Origin: Deinococcus radiophilus
Lineage (GTDB): Bacteria; Deinococcota; Deinococci; Deinococcales; Deinococcaceae
Assembly (NCBI RefSeq): GCF_020889625.1
Contig: NZ_CP086380.1
Location: 1,259,001-1,323,000, forward strand
DNA: 64,000 nt
Direction: 5' to 3'
Below, in pieces: positions 42,010-51,531 of the stretch; position 1 is the first letter of the stretch; each line of letters starts with the position of its first letter. The position numbers and the translations under genes are program-made. The notes below the pieces were generated by a model, which ran no database searches, was not told where the DNA came from, and worked only from the letters and a program-made list of their open reading frames with translations.

Positions 42010-42465
42010 TTAGCGCCCGGTATGTCCGTAGCCGCCTGCGCGCAGCTCGCCAGATTCCAGCTCGTCCCCCTCGGCCAGCAGGTAGGGCATAAACACGCCC
42101 TGGGCCACCCGGTCCCCGGCCTGCGCCGTGAAGGTGTCCGCCCCCAGATTCCGCAGCGCCAGGATGATGTTGCCGTCATTGTCCGAGTTGCCATAGTAGT
42201 CGGCGTCAATGATACCCACCGTGTTGGTCAGCACCAGCCCGCGCAAGCCCACGCTGGAGCGCACATACACCTGCAAGACCTCGCCGGGCTGCATGTAGGC
42301 CTTGAGGTCAGTGGCAACCCGCACCACCTCGCCGGGGGTCACCCTCAGGGCAGCAGGCGTCACCAGGTCATACCCTGCCGAGTGCCGCGATCCACGCCGG
42401 GGCAGGGCAATCTGGGCCTCTGGATGCTGACGGTGCTGGGAAGCGACGACCTGAAAACCACGCAT
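42010..42465 (-). CDS. dut: dUTP diphosphatase
   Basis: A 151-residue trimeric dUTPase that hydrolyses dUTP to dUMP and keeps uracil out of DNA. Motifs in order: SAGYDLVTPA (I), VRSSVGLRGL (II), NTVGIIDADYYG with the catalytic Asp (III), GDRVAQGVFMPYL (IV) and a C-terminal RAGGYGHTGR (V). Motif III carries an insertion-like YYGNSDNDGNI seen in some Gram-positive and phage enzymes. The ATG at 42465 follows TACACT by 7 nt. A MITE-like repeat abuts that promoter box. Confidence 0.94.
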   Translation of the reverse strand: MRGFQVVASQHRQHPEAQIALPRRGSRHSAGYDLVTPAALRVTPGEVVRVATDLKAYMQPGEVLQVYVRSSVGLRGLVLTNTVGIIDADYYGNSDNDGNIILALRNLGADTFTAQAGDRVAQGVFMPYLLAEGDELESGELRAGGYGHTGR

Positions 42466-42472
42466 AGGAAAC

Positions 42473-42478
42473 AGTGTA
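42473..42478 (-). promoter_or_regulatory. -10 box of dut at the edge of a small repeat element
   Basis: On the dut strand TACACT ends 7 nt before the ATG, the leaderless spacing seen at many genes here. Its first two bases TA coincide with the TA dinucleotide that borders the repeat element, so the -35 region must lie inside the element. Confidence 0.6.
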
Positions 42479-42590
42479 GAGGCTGTCCGGAAAATCGCGG
42501 AGGTGGGCGCACCTCCGCAGGTTTTATGCGAGCAGAGCGAGTAGACATAGATTGGCTTGGACCTCACACCCATTTTCCGGATGACCTCTA
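42477..42590. repeat. 114-bp MITE-like element with terminal inverted repeats
   Basis: The ends match as inverted repeats: TAGAGGCTGTCCGGAAAAT (42477-42495) and ATTTTCCGGATGACCTCTA (42572-42590), 16 of 19 positions paired. If the outer TA is the target duplication, the repeat starts GAGG. An internal 9-bp stem GCGGAGGTG/CACCTCCGC occupies 42497-42518. No transposase is encoded. The pattern fits a non-autonomous element mobilised by an IS of the TA-target type (IS5/IS630-like), which is inference. Confidence 0.7.
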
Positions 42591-42699
42591 GAGGGCAGGC
42601 ACAAACTGTGTGCGCTGTACACCTTTGTCACTCCCTACGTTAGACCATCACACGGCGGCCACCAGTGGGCACTTTCGCCCGCTCACGCAAGCGGTACAC
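42591..42699. other. Spacer between the MITE-like repeat and the rplS terminator
   Basis: No reading frame or recognisable RNA. It contains GCAGGC-rich sequence and a few A+T-rich hexamers that could be promoter parts for the dut side, but nothing is convincing. Confidence 0.3.
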
Positions 42700-42730
42700 A
42701 AAAAAGCCCGCCCCCACCAGGGAGACGGGC
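42700..42730 (-). terminator. Rho-independent terminator of rplS
   Basis: On the minus strand the stem GCCCG/CGGGC (42726-42730 with 42706-42710) is followed by a run of six T (A6 at 42700-42705 on the plus strand). Confidence 0.8.
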
Positions 42731-42746
42731 CGGTTGAGTGGGAGGC

Positions 42747-43424
42747 TTAAGCCTTGTCGGTGTCGCTACCTTCGGCTTCGCCTTCGGTGCCAGCTTCGCC
42801 GGGAGCAGCTTCAGCGGCTTCAGCGTCAGTGGCGTTGCCTTCTTCAGCGGCGGGCTGCTCGGCTTGCTCTGCCTGGGCTGCTTCGGCTTCGGCAGCAGCC
42901 TGGGCTTCAGCTTCGGCCTTGGCTTTCGCCTCGGCTTCTGCGGCGGCCTGGGCCTCGGCTTCGGCCTGGGCTTTGGCTTCCAGGGCGCGGGCTTCGGCTT
43001 CGCGGGCAGCTTCGATGGCGGCGGCCTTCTCGACCTTGGCCACTTCGGCGTCTTTCATCACGCGGCTGCGGTCGGACTTGATGCGGGCAGCTTTACCGCG
43101 CAGGTCACGCAGGTAGTACAGCTTGGCACGGCGCACTTTACCGCGCTCCAGCACCTGAACGCTGTCCAGACGGGGGCTGGAGAAGGGGAAGACACGCTCC
43201 ACGCCTTCACCGAAGCTGATTTTACGGACGGTAAAGCTCTTGCGGCTGCCAGCGCCGTTGATGGCGATCACCACGCCGTCAAAGGCCTGGTTACGGGTCC
43301 GGTTGCCTTCGACCACTTTGGTGGTGACGCGCACGGTGTCGCCGGGCTGGAACTCAGGCAGGCCTTTACGGATATGGGGTTGCTCAACAGAGCGCAGGAT
43401 TTCGCCACGGTTTACTTTGGTCAT
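42747..43424 (-). CDS. rplS: 50S ribosomal protein L19 with long Ala/Glu-rich C-terminal tail
   Basis: A 225-residue L19. The first 110 or so residues are canonical: [15 protein letters not shown] start ([20 protein letters not shown]), [36 protein letters not shown] and [19 protein letters not shown]. The remaining 110 residues form a low-complexity acidic and Ala-rich helix-like tail ([21 protein letters not shown]), ending in acidic DTDKA. Most bacterial L19 stop near residue 115-120; D. radiodurans L19 is known to have an extension, and this one is longer. The ATG lies 8 nt after AGGAGC. Confidence 0.95.
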   Translation of the reverse strand: MTKVNRGEILRSVEQPHIRKGLPEFQPGDTVRVTTKVVEGNRTRNQAFDGVVIAINGAGSRKSFTVRKISFGEGVERVFPFSSPRLDSVQVLERGKVRRAKLYYLRDLRGKAARIKSDRSRVMKDAEVAKVEKAAAIEAAREAEARALEAKAQAEAEAQAAAEAEAKAKAEAEAQAAAEAEAAQAEQAEQPAAEEGNATDAEAAEAAPGEAGTEGEAEGSDTDKA

Positions 43425-43595
43425 GATGCTCCTTGGTCAGCGGACTGTCTCTAAGGTGGGATTTGGGGTAGACCAACTGGGATTGGCCGAGACATTCTTG
43501 ACAGAACGCACCCGCGAGAAGAAGCCCTGGGGGCGGCGCGGGGCAGACCTTCCTACTATACGTGGCGGCAGGGTCAGGCTCAAGGGGAAGGCGGC

Positions 43596-44285
43596 TCAAG
43601 GTTTCAAAGCCCGCAACAGGGCGTGCTGCAATTCCGGCCCATGCGTGAGCCAGGCATAGTGACTGGCTCCGGGCAGTTCCAGGTAACGCCCATACGGCAA
43701 CAATTCGGCCAACTGGCAGACAAACCAGTTCGGCCGGATGTCTTTTTCCATGTGCAGAAAGGTCACAGGGACACCCAGGCGGGCCAGCCGCGCCCATAAC
43801 TCCGGCTGTTTGATATAACGCCGCCAGTCGCCGCGCAGTGCTTCCCAGACCGCCTCGCTGCACTCCACCTCAAAGTGGGTTTCGAGATGCTGGCCCGCCT
43901 GATAGGCCGCGCTCCAGTCACGGTCATGCTGCACCCCTGTCCCGGCAAAACAGACCAGTTGCTCTAGCTGGCCGGGATACTCCAGCGCGTAGGCCAGCCC
44001 CAGATCCGCCCCCCAGGAGTGACCGAGGACTGTCCAGCGCTTCAGGCCCAGCTGCCTGCGAAGACTTTCCAGATCCGCCAGCTCACCCAGCAGACGGTGT
44101 GGCTCGCCGCCGCTCTGGCCGACGCCTCTGGGGTCCGGGAGATAACAGGTCCAGTGGGGCAAGAGGTCGGCCACGGGACGCAGATAGTTCACACAACCTG
44201 GCCCACCCGAAAGCAGCAGGAGGGGCGGCCCCGAGCCGGTGGTCTGGACCTGCAAAAGCGTACCGTCGGGAGCAGGCCAGCGCAT
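43596..44285 (-). CDS. Alpha/beta-hydrolase, proline iminopeptidase-like
   Basis: A 229-residue alpha/beta-hydrolase. The oxyanion-loop GGPGC and nucleophile elbow GHSWGADLG identify the prolyl-aminopeptidase-related branch (DPRGVGQSGG also fits). The catalytic histidine is likely in PGASHYAW near the C-terminus. The enzyme lacks the full cap region of larger iminopeptidases, so the real substrate, peptide or ester, is open. A TAGCTT box lies 6 nt before the ATG. The gene is divergent from lipB. Confidence 0.87.
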   Translation of the reverse strand: MRWPAPDGTLLQVQTTGSGPPLLLLSGGPGCVNYLRPVADLLPHWTCYLPDPRGVGQSGGEPHRLLGELADLESLRRQLGLKRWTVLGHSWGADLGLAYALEYPGQLEQLVCFAGTGVQHDRDWSAAYQAGQHLETHFEVECSEAVWEALRGDWRRYIKQPELWARLARLGVPVTFLHMEKDIRPNWFVCQLAELLPYGRYLELPGASHYAWLTHGPELQHALLRALKP

Positions 44286-44399
44286 GGCAGCAAGCTAGCG
44301 CCATACTGCGGCCAGCCGCATCGGCCATCTGGCCTACTTGCCCTGGCCTGTCAGCCAAGCTGGACAGCGCTACGGACAGGCCAGCGGACCCACCCTAGA

Positions 44400-45184
44400 A
44401 TGCCTGACGTGACCCCGACTTCTTTGCCTGACCCAGTCCAGCGCACCGAACATTTTGACGTGCTGGACCTGGGGACGTTGCCTTACCGGGACGCCTGGGA
44501 TATCCAGCATCACTTGCACGCCGAGGTGGCGGCAGGCGCACGCCCCACACTGCTGCTGGTCGAACACCCTGCGGTGCTCACGCTGGGCCGCAAGGCGCGG
44601 GAAGGCGAAAACATCGTGGTCACGCGGGACTATCTGGCGGGTCAGGGCATCGAGGTGTTGGAGGTCGAGCGCGGCGGCGACGTGACCTATCACGGCCCAG
44701 GTCAGCTGGTGGTCTACGCCATTTTCCCGGTGGGCCGCCGGGTGCGCGACTTTCTGCGGTTGCTGGAAGACGCCACCGTGCAGGCTCTGCATAGCTTGGG
44801 TCTAGAAGATGCCCGCCCCAACCCCGGTTACGCGGGCGTGTACCTCAGCCCACGTGACTTGAACGGCCTGGAACGCCAGCAGAAAATCGCCTCTATCGGC
44901 GTGGCCGTCAAGCAGCACACGGCCCTGCACGGCATCGGGCTGAACATCGCCACGCAGCTCCATCACTTTGACCTGATCGTGCCCTGCGGCCTGCAGGACA
45001 CCCAGATGACCAGTGTGCAGCGCGAATACGACTTGCGCGGTCTGGGGCAGAGTGCCAGCATGGACGCAGCCAAAGCGGCCCTGACCACTGCATTTGCGTC
45101 AGTTTTCCGCGATTATGATTTCAGTCTGCCCGCCTCTGCGCTGCACGCGGCCATACCTCATCCCCAATCTAAGGAGTCAGACGC

Positions 45185-45188
<4 letters not shown>
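44400..45188 (+). CDS. lipB: Octanoyl-ACP:protein N-octanoyltransferase
   Basis: A 262-residue LipB that moves octanoyl from acyl carrier protein to lipoyl domains of 2-oxoacid dehydrogenases. Motifs: [51 protein letters not shown] (catalytic Lys) and IVPCGL with the catalytic Cys. The usual ATG at 44400 is given; TAGAAT overlapping this ATG with a GTG 7 nt after it (44409) makes GTG 44409 the likelier real start. The stop overlaps the lipA start by 4 bp. Confidence 0.95.
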
Positions 45189-46195
<1,007 letters not shown>

Positions 46196-46199
46196 AGCG

Positions 46200-46231
46200 G
46201 GTCTGAAGGTCTAAAAGTCGGAGGGTCTAGG
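46200..46231 (+). repeat. Degenerate 8-bp tandem repeat after lipA
   Basis: Four in-register octamers: GGTCTGAA, GGTCTAAA, AGTCGGAG, GGTCTAGG, starting 5 nt after the lipA stop. The same unit occurs between sufC and sufB at 8706-8737. The rest of the 240-bp gap to the marR gene holds no gene or convincing signal. Confidence 0.65.
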
Positions 46232-46436
46232 GGCCGAGGCTGCGGTCTTGAGCGCCTTTTTCCTTGATGATAAATGCAGCCCTGCACGGCTTTCGCTGCA
46301 TGACGGCACAGCCTGCGAAGCCCCGATTGCAGCTCCACAGCGCGGGAACCCGTATTCTTTCTCTGCTCCGCAGCTTTGCCAGTCCCGTTGCCCTTGAATG
46401 AACCTGAAAAAAGCACCGATTCATCCGGAATCCGTA

Positions 46437-46940
46437 TCAGTCTGCGCCCGCCTCCAGCCTATCCAGCAGCCGCAGCAGCAGCTGTTCCAGCTCGGCCTGC
46501 TCGGCTTCGGTCAGGGCCGAGAGCAGCGCCCTTTCCCCGGCCAGGTGATCCGGCAAGAGCTGCTCGACGCGCTGGCGGCCTGCCTCCGCCAGCTGCACCC
46601 GGCGCACGCGGGCATCTGCCGGGTCGGGCAGGCGCTTGATCAGCCCCTCGGCGGCCAGGCGGTCCAGGCGATTGGTTACCGAGCTGGGCGAAATGGCGCT
46701 CAGGCCCGTGAGCTGGCCGGGGGTCAGGCCTTCAGGGGGCGCACTGCGGTAGAGCGTGAGCAAGAGGTCAGCTTGGGCGCTGTTCAGACCGTGGCGCCCC
46801 TGACCCGCCTCGATCCGCTCGGCGGCGGCGCGGGCCGTGCGGGCCAGCAGGATCAGACGGCGCATTGGCGTGGGGTCCAGGTCCGGGCGGCGGGTGCGCC
46901 AGTCACGGTCAATGCGCTCCAGAAGGGGCCGGGTCTTCAT
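46437..46940 (-). CDS. MarR-family transcriptional regulator
   Basis: A 167-residue winged-helix repressor. The helix-turn-helix reads LTPGQLTGLSAISPSSVTNRLDRLAAEGLIKRL and the wing PDPADARVRRVQLAEAG with its conserved D-R. It is divergently oriented to the DMT transporter, and a nested palindrome lies between them, so it most likely represses both its own gene and the transporter. The inducing ligand cannot be inferred. Confidence 0.92.
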   Translation of the reverse strand: MKTRPLLERIDRDWRTRRPDLDPTPMRRLILLARTARAAAERIEAGQGRHGLNSAQADLLLTLYRSAPPEGLTPGQLTGLSAISPSSVTNRLDRLAAEGLIKRLPDPADARVRRVQLAEAGRQRVEQLLPDHLAGERALLSALTEAEQAELEQLLLRLLDRLEAGAD

Positions 46941-46947
46941 CGCCTCT

Positions 46948-46996
46948 CAGTATGACAGGATGGATATTTCGACGCCGAAATAAATCTGTCATACTG
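46948..46996. promoter_or_regulatory. Divergent promoter with nested palindrome (marR / EamA transporter)
   Basis: Outer arms CAGTATGACAG (46948-46958) and CTGTCATACTG (46986-46996) are perfect inverted repeats. Each arm contains CATACT that ends 7-8 nt before the start codon of the gene on its side, so each is a -10 box. The inner palindrome TATTTCG-ACGC-CGAAATA (46965-46982) covers the expected -35 positions of both promoters and is the likely MarR operator. Confidence 0.75.
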
Positions 46997-47002
46997 ACTT
47001 CA

Positions 47003-47878
47003 ATGAACCGCGACCTGCTGCTCACGGCGCTGGCACCGCTGATCTGGGGGACCACCTATCTGCTGACCACCACTTTTGTCAGTGAGCTGCCCGCCCTGCT
47101 GCTGGGTGTCATGCGGATTTTGCCAGCGGGCCTGCTGCTCTGGTTGCTTTCGCGCCGCCTGCCACCGCCCGGCTGGTGGGGCCGGGTTGCCGTGCTGGCG
47201 GTGCTGCGCCAGGCGCTGTTTTTCGTGCTGCTGTACGGTGCCGCGCTGCACCTGCCCGGCGGGGTGGCGGCCACCGTGGGGGCCAGCAGCGCCATGCTGG
47301 TGGTCCTGCTGGCCTGGCCGGTGCTGGGCCAGATCCCTACCCGACTGAACCTGGCCCTGGCTGGGGCGGGCCTGGCGGGCGTGGCGCTGATCAGCCTCAG
47401 CGGCGGTGAGGCTCTCAGCGCGGCAGGCCTGATGTTTGCCCTGGGTTTTGCGCTGGTCAATGCACTGGGGACAGTGCTGTTCGGGCGCTGGGGGCCACCG
47501 CCCGGGGCGCGCCCGCTGGACCAGGTGGCCTGGGAACTGACGCTGGGTGGGCTGATGCTGCTGCCGTTCGCGCTGCCCTCCGCCTCAGCCCTGACCCATC
47601 TGCCTCCTTCTGGCTGGGCGGCGCTGACCGTCATGACCCTGATCGGCACGGCACTGGCAGCGGTGCTATGGCAGCGCGGCCTGAACCGCTTGCCGGTCCA
47701 GCAGGTGGGACTGCTCGCGCCCCTCAGTCCACTTACCGCCGTGCTGTTGGACGTGGTGTTTCTCCGCGACTGGCTGACCGGAATACAACTTCTGGGGGCG
47801 GCCCTGGTGCTGGCCAGTGTGGCCCTGAACGCAGCTGCGCCACGCCCAGGCGCACCCACCAGGACCGGCAAAACCTGA
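47003..47878 (+). CDS. EamA/DMT-superfamily transporter
   Basis: A 291-residue inner-membrane protein with ten predicted helices in two EamA repeats (starting LIWGTTYLLTTTFV and GLMFALGFALVNALGTVLF). Such carriers export amino acids, nucleosides or drugs; direction and substrate are not readable. The ATG at 47003 is preferred as CATACT lies 7 nt upstream and homology begins at it. Divergent to a MarR repressor gene. Confidence 0.88.
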   Translation: MNRDLLLTALAPLIWGTTYLLTTTFVSELPALLLGVMRILPAGLLLWLLSRRLPPPGWWGRVAVLAVLRQALFFVLLYGAALHLPGGVAATVGASSAMLVVLLAWPVLGQIPTRLNLALAGAGLAGVALISLSGGEALSAAGLMFALGFALVNALGTVLFGRWGPPPGARPLDQVAWELTLGGLMLLPFALPSASALTHLPPSGWAALTVMTLIGTALAAVLWQRGLNRLPVQQVGLLAPLSPLTAVLLDVVFLRDWLTGIQLLGAALVLASVALNAAAPRPGAPTRTGKT

Positions 47879-47914
47879 CAGCGGGCTGGCCTGCCCCGTC
47901 GTACAATGGCCGCC

Positions 47915-48427
47915 ATGTCCATCTCACCGCATCCCTCCCATGCGCTGCATGTTCTCGGCTGGAAGGAGTGGGTGGCCTTGCCGGACCTGAACCTGAGCCG
48001 GGTGCGGGTCAAGGTGGATACCGGGGCCAAGACCAGTGCCCTGCACGCCGAAGACCCCGAGGAATTCGAGCAGCAGGGGCAGCTCTGGATTCGCTTCACC
48101 TTGCTGCTGCCCTGGCCGGGACCCCTGACCCGGAATGAGGCACCTCCAGCCCGCCGGGTCCAAGCCCCACTGCTGGAATACCGCCGCGTCACCAGTTCCA
48201 ACGGCCACAGCGAACGCCGCCCGGTGATCTGTACCGACCTGGAACTGTTCGGCCAGCGCTGGCCCATTGAAATTACCCTGACCGAGCGGGATAACATGCG
48301 CTTTCCGATGCTGCTGGGCCGTGAGGCGATTGCCGGACGCGCCGTGGTGGATGTATCACGCACCTATACAGCGCAGCGCCCACCCAGCCCACTTTCTCCG
48401 GTTCTCAACGCGGAAGAATCGGAGTAG
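47915..48427 (+). CDS. RimB-like retropepsin-type protease (ATP-dependent zinc protease family)
   Basis: A 170-residue single-domain aspartyl-type fold with the DTGA catalytic-like motif in KVDTGAKTSALHAE, then RRPVICTDLELFGQRWPIEITL and MLLGREAIAGRAVVDVSRTY. Such proteins occur next to RimK and trim poly-glutamate tails from protein S6 in Pseudomonas (RimB). Here a RimK gene follows 146 bp later, so the pairing is conserved. The ATG at 47915 lies 7 nt after TACAAT; ATG 47906 is an alternative. Confidence 0.82.
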   Translation: MSISPHPSHALHVLGWKEWVALPDLNLSRVRVKVDTGAKTSALHAEDPEEFEQQGQLWIRFTLLLPWPGPLTRNEAPPARRVQAPLLEYRRVTSSNGHSERRPVICTDLELFGQRWPIEITLTERDNMRFPMLLGREAIAGRAVVDVSRTYTAQRPPSPLSPVLNAEESE

Positions 48428-48573
48428 TTTGCGGTGACCGCTGCCTCCACCCGGCAGCACCCACATATTTTCCAGGCTGTAGAACAAAGCTACCATTTTT
48501 CCCAACTCGCGCTCAATCAGGGTTTTGAACCTCACACCTTGTTCCCGACCCAGAACTTTCTCAAGGACCAACC

Positions 48574-49500
48574 ATGAATATAGGCATCCTCTCGCGTGGC
48601 CCCGAACTCTACTCCACCCGCCGCCTGGCCGAAGCTGCACGCGCACGTGGCCACGACGTCCGGGTGGTGGACTACCTGCGCTGCTACATGAACATCACCA
48701 GCCGCTCGCCCAAAGTGATCTATGCCGGCGACGAGCTGAACTTCGACGCGGTCATTCCCCGGATCGGGGCCAGTTATACCTTTTACGGCGGCGCAGTGGT
48801 GCGGCAGTTCGAGACGATGCACACCCTGACGCTGAACGGCTCGGTGTCCATCATCCGTTCACGCGACAAGCTGCGGAGCCTGCAACTGCTGGCCCGCGAG
48901 GGCATCGGCCTGCCCGTCACCAGCTTCGCCCACTCCACCAAGGATATCGGCGGCCTGATTGACATCGTGGGCGGCGCGCCGCTGGTCGTCAAGCTGATCG
49001 AAGGCACGCAGGGCAGCGGCGTGGTGTTGGCCGAAACGCGCAAGGCCGGAGAATCGGTCATCAGCGCTTTCCGGCAGCTGGACGCCAACATTCTGGTGCA
49101 GGAATTCGTGAAGGAAGCAGACGGCGAGGACATCCGCGCCCTGGTGGTCGGCGGCGAAGTGGTCGCCAGCATGATGCGTAAGGCTGCCGAAGGAGAATTC
49201 CGCTCCAACCTGCACCGGGGAGGCCGCGCCCTGCCCGTGACGCTGAGTGACGAGGAATGCCAGACGGCCACTCGCGCGGCCAGCATCATGGGCTTGGACG
49301 TGGCAGGGGTAGACCTGCTGCGCTCCAACAACGGGCCAGTGGTCATGGAGGTCAATTCTTCACCCGGTCTGGAGGGCATTGAGGGCAGCAGCGGTGTAGA
49401 CGTAGCCGACGCCATCGTGGCTTACCTTGAAAAGCGCCACGCTGAGCGCGAGGGCAAACGCAGCGCCGGGCAATGGAGCAACGCCGACACCGTTCTGTGA
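48574..49500 (+). CDS. rimK: RimK-family ATP-grasp alpha-L-glutamate ligase
   Basis: A 308-residue ATP-grasp ligase. The N-terminal domain carries [43 protein letters not shown] RimK sequence; the ATP-grasp core has [58 protein letters not shown] and [15 protein letters not shown]. coli RimK adds Glu residues to S6. The length and N-terminal residues agree with RimK rather than LysX. It pairs with the upstream RimB-like gene. Confidence 0.93.
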   Translation: MNIGILSRGPELYSTRRLAEAARARGHDVRVVDYLRCYMNITSRSPKVIYAGDELNFDAVIPRIGASYTFYGGAVVRQFETMHTLTLNGSVSIIRSRDKLRSLQLLAREGIGLPVTSFAHSTKDIGGLIDIVGGAPLVVKLIEGTQGSGVVLAETRKAGESVISAFRQLDANILVQEFVKEADGEDIRALVVGGEVVASMMRKAAEGEFRSNLHRGGRALPVTLSDEECQTATRAASIMGLDVAGVDLLRSNNGPVVMEVNSSPGLEGIEGSSGVDVADAIVAYLEKRHAEREGKRSAGQWSNADTVL

Positions 49501-49560
49501 CCTGCCAGGCGTAGGCCTGGAGCTCTTTCGGACAGGCTGGGAAATGCCCTGTACCGCCTA

Positions 49561-49609
49561 GGCAAATGTAGCTGAGTAGTGGACTGATCCCCTCTCAGCT
49601 ACATTTGCC
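49561..49609. terminator. Long hairpin between rimK and a converging gene
   Basis: Perfect 16-bp stem GGCAAATGTAGCTGAG / CTCAGCTACATTTGCC (49561-49576 with 49594-49609), 17-nt loop. There is no T run after it, so it is an atypical terminator or a different RNA structure between convergent genes. Confidence 0.5.
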
Positions 49610-49632
49610 CTAGTTCAGGGGCAAGCAGGGAT

Positions 49633-50094
49633 TTAGCAGGCTGGGCGCAGTTCTTTAGCGTAATACTTGCCCGACAGCTCCCAGCCCAGCGAGCGGTAAA
49701 GGTCCGTGTCGTCTAGGCTGTCGGACAGCAGCCCCAGTTCCAACTGAATCACTTCGCAGCCCTGGCGGGCGGCTTCGGTCTGTGCCCAGCGCAGCAAAGC
49801 GGCGCGGTGGCCCTCGCCGCGCGCCTCAGGCAGCACCGCCAGTTCGGTGACTTCCAGCACACGGCCCACCGCCAAGGTGGGGACAATTCGGTAGCCCAGC
49901 ACAGCGAGCGCCTCCGCCGAGGTGCCCTGATAGCGGTCAAAGCTCCCGATCAGGCGGTAGCCACTGCGGCCCGCCACCGTCAGAAAGGTCGCCAGGGCCC
50001 GCGCCGAAGCGGTGGGCCTGGCCTGTGGCCTGATCACACGTAAGGCGGGCAGGGCCAGGGCCGCCTGGTCCGGTGCAATAACCATGACACTCAT
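49633..50094 (-). CDS. GNAT-family N-acetyltransferase
   Basis: A 153-residue GNAT acetyltransferase. The acetyl-CoA loop appears as ELAVLPEARGEGHRAALLRWAQTEA (R-x-x-G-x-G/A), followed by LELGLLSDSLDDTDLYRSLGWE. Substrate unknown: amino acid, peptide or small amine are possible. TAATCT lies 7 nt before the ATG at 50094, so the start is probably leaderless; the ATG at 50085 is a close alternative. Confidence 0.83.
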   Translation of the reverse strand: MSVMVIAPDQAALALPALRVIRPQARPTASARALATFLTVAGRSGYRLIGSFDRYQGTSAEALAVLGYRIVPTLAVGRVLEVTELAVLPEARGEGHRAALLRWAQTEAARQGCEVIQLELGLLSDSLDDTDLYRSLGWELSGKYYAKELRPAC

Positions 50095-50129
50095 GAAGCC
50101 CAGATTATGGGTCGAGCTATGACAAGAAA

Positions 50130-50249
50130 CTTGCTCCTGCACAGGGTTGTCAGGAGCAAGCCAATTGTAAGAAACGCATATCGCTTCAGGTCTGAAAGAA
50201 GCGTTTCAGGGCCACCCGACCAACTTGCTGCCAGTTCTGGTGGCCCTGA
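50130..50249. repeat. Three consecutive inverted repeats downstream of ribBA
   Basis: CTTGCTCCTG/CAGGAGCAAG (50130-50139 with 50151-50160), GAAACGC/GCGTTTC (50171-50177 with 50201-50207) and TCAGGGCCACC/GGTGGCCCTGA (50206-50216 with 50239-50249). The last one is placed like a terminator for ribBA on the minus strand, but the following tract (AAACGCTTCTTTC) is poor in T. Confidence 0.55.
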
Positions 50250-50261
50250 CTCAAGCTTGGC

Positions 50262-51470
50262 TCAGTCCAGATGCCCCATTTTCTGACGCTTGGTCTGCAG
50301 GTAGCTGCGGTTGTGCGTACCCTCGCCCACTCGCAGTGGCACCCGCTCCACGACTTCCAGCCCAAAGCCGCTCAGGCTGTGCAGCTTGACCGGGTTGTTG
50401 GTCATCACGCGCAGCTGCTCGGCGCCCAGCAGGTGCAGCATCTGCGCCCCGATACCAAAGTCGCGGGCGTCTGCCGGAAAGCCCAGCCGCAGGTTGGCTT
50501 CTACCGTGTCGGCCCCCTGATCCTGCAGGTGATAGGCCCGAATCTTGTTCAGCAGGCCAATGCCCCGGCCTTCCTGGCGCAGATAGACGATGACTCCTCT
50601 GCCCTCGGCGGCAATCGCCCGCATGGCGGCGTCCAGCTGCGGGCCGCAGTCGCAGCGCAGCGAGTGGAAGGCGTCGCCAGTCAAGCACTCGGAGTGGACC
50701 CGCACCAGCAGCGGCCCTGGGCCGACTTCGCCCATCACCAGCGCCACGTGATCGGCCCCGCTGAGGCTGTCACGGAAGCCCACGATCCGGAACTCACCGT
50801 GTTCGGTGGGCAGCTTCGCTTCACCCTCAATCTGCATAAAGGGGTCATGCTCCATGCGGTAAGCGATCAGAGCCTCAATGCTTCCTACTTTCAACCCGTG
50901 GCGCTGGGCAAACTGCAGCAAGTCGGGCAGGCGTGACATCTCACCGTCATCGCCCATGATTTCGCAGATCACGCCGACCGGCTCGAAGCCGGCCAAACGG
51001 GCCAGGTCACAGCCGGCTTCGGTATGTCCGGCGCGGCGCAGCACGCCCCCAGAGCGCGCCACCAGTGGGAAAATGTGGCCAGGACGGCGAAAATCGTTGG
51101 GCTGGCTGGTGTCGTCCAGCAGTGCGGCGATGGTCGCGGCCCGGTCAAAGGCGCTGATCCCGGTGGAGTTGGTCTGGTGATCTACGCTGACCGTAAAGGC
51201 GGTGCCGTTCGGATCGGTGCTGTTGCCGACCATCGGATTGAGTTGCAGGCGCTCGGCGCGGTCTCCGGTCAGGGTCACGCAGATCAGGCCACGCCCCTCG
51301 CGGGCCATAAAGTTGACCCACTGCGGCGTGGCGGTGGCGGCAGGCATCAGCAGATCCCCCTCATTTTCGCGGTCTTCGTCGTCCACGATGACCACCGGGC
51401 GGCCAGCACGTAGCTCGTCCAGAATTTCGGAAATGGGAGAAAGTTGGGTGGGTTGGCTCGATTCGGTCAT
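50262..51470 (-). CDS. ribBA: Bifunctional 3,4-dihydroxy-2-butanone 4-phosphate synthase / GTP cyclohydrolase II
   Basis: A 402-residue fusion for the first steps of riboflavin synthesis. The N-terminal half (to about residue 205) is DHBP synthase: [17 protein letters not shown], then FNAMAR-like region, and [14 protein letters not shown]. The C-terminal half is GTP cyclohydrolase II: zinc ligands in [22 protein letters not shown] and [22 protein letters not shown]. The gene is the third of ribD-ribE-ribBA. The remaining riboflavin enzyme, lumazine synthase (ribH), is not in the window. Confidence 0.97.
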   Translation of the reverse strand: MTESSQPTQLSPISEILDELRAGRPVVIVDDEDRENEGDLLMPAATATPQWVNFMAREGRGLICVTLTGDRAERLQLNPMVGNSTDPNGTAFTVSVDHQTNSTGISAFDRAATIAALLDDTSQPNDFRRPGHIFPLVARSGGVLRRAGHTEAGCDLARLAGFEPVGVICEIMGDDGEMSRLPDLLQFAQRHGLKVGSIEALIAYRMEHDPFMQIEGEAKLPTEHGEFRIVGFRDSLSGADHVALVMGEVGPGPLLVRVHSECLTGDAFHSLRCDCGPQLDAAMRAIAAEGRGVIVYLRQEGRGIGLLNKIRAYHLQDQGADTVEANLRLGFPADARDFGIGAQMLHLLGAEQLRVMTNNPVKLHSLSGFGLEVVERVPLRVGEGTHNRSYLQTKRQKMGHLD

Positions 51471-51531
51471 GTTTGTTCCTCAGTGAGTCAGTGAAAAGGT
51501 AGAGCGGTTGGACAAGGCAAGCAGGCGGCCT

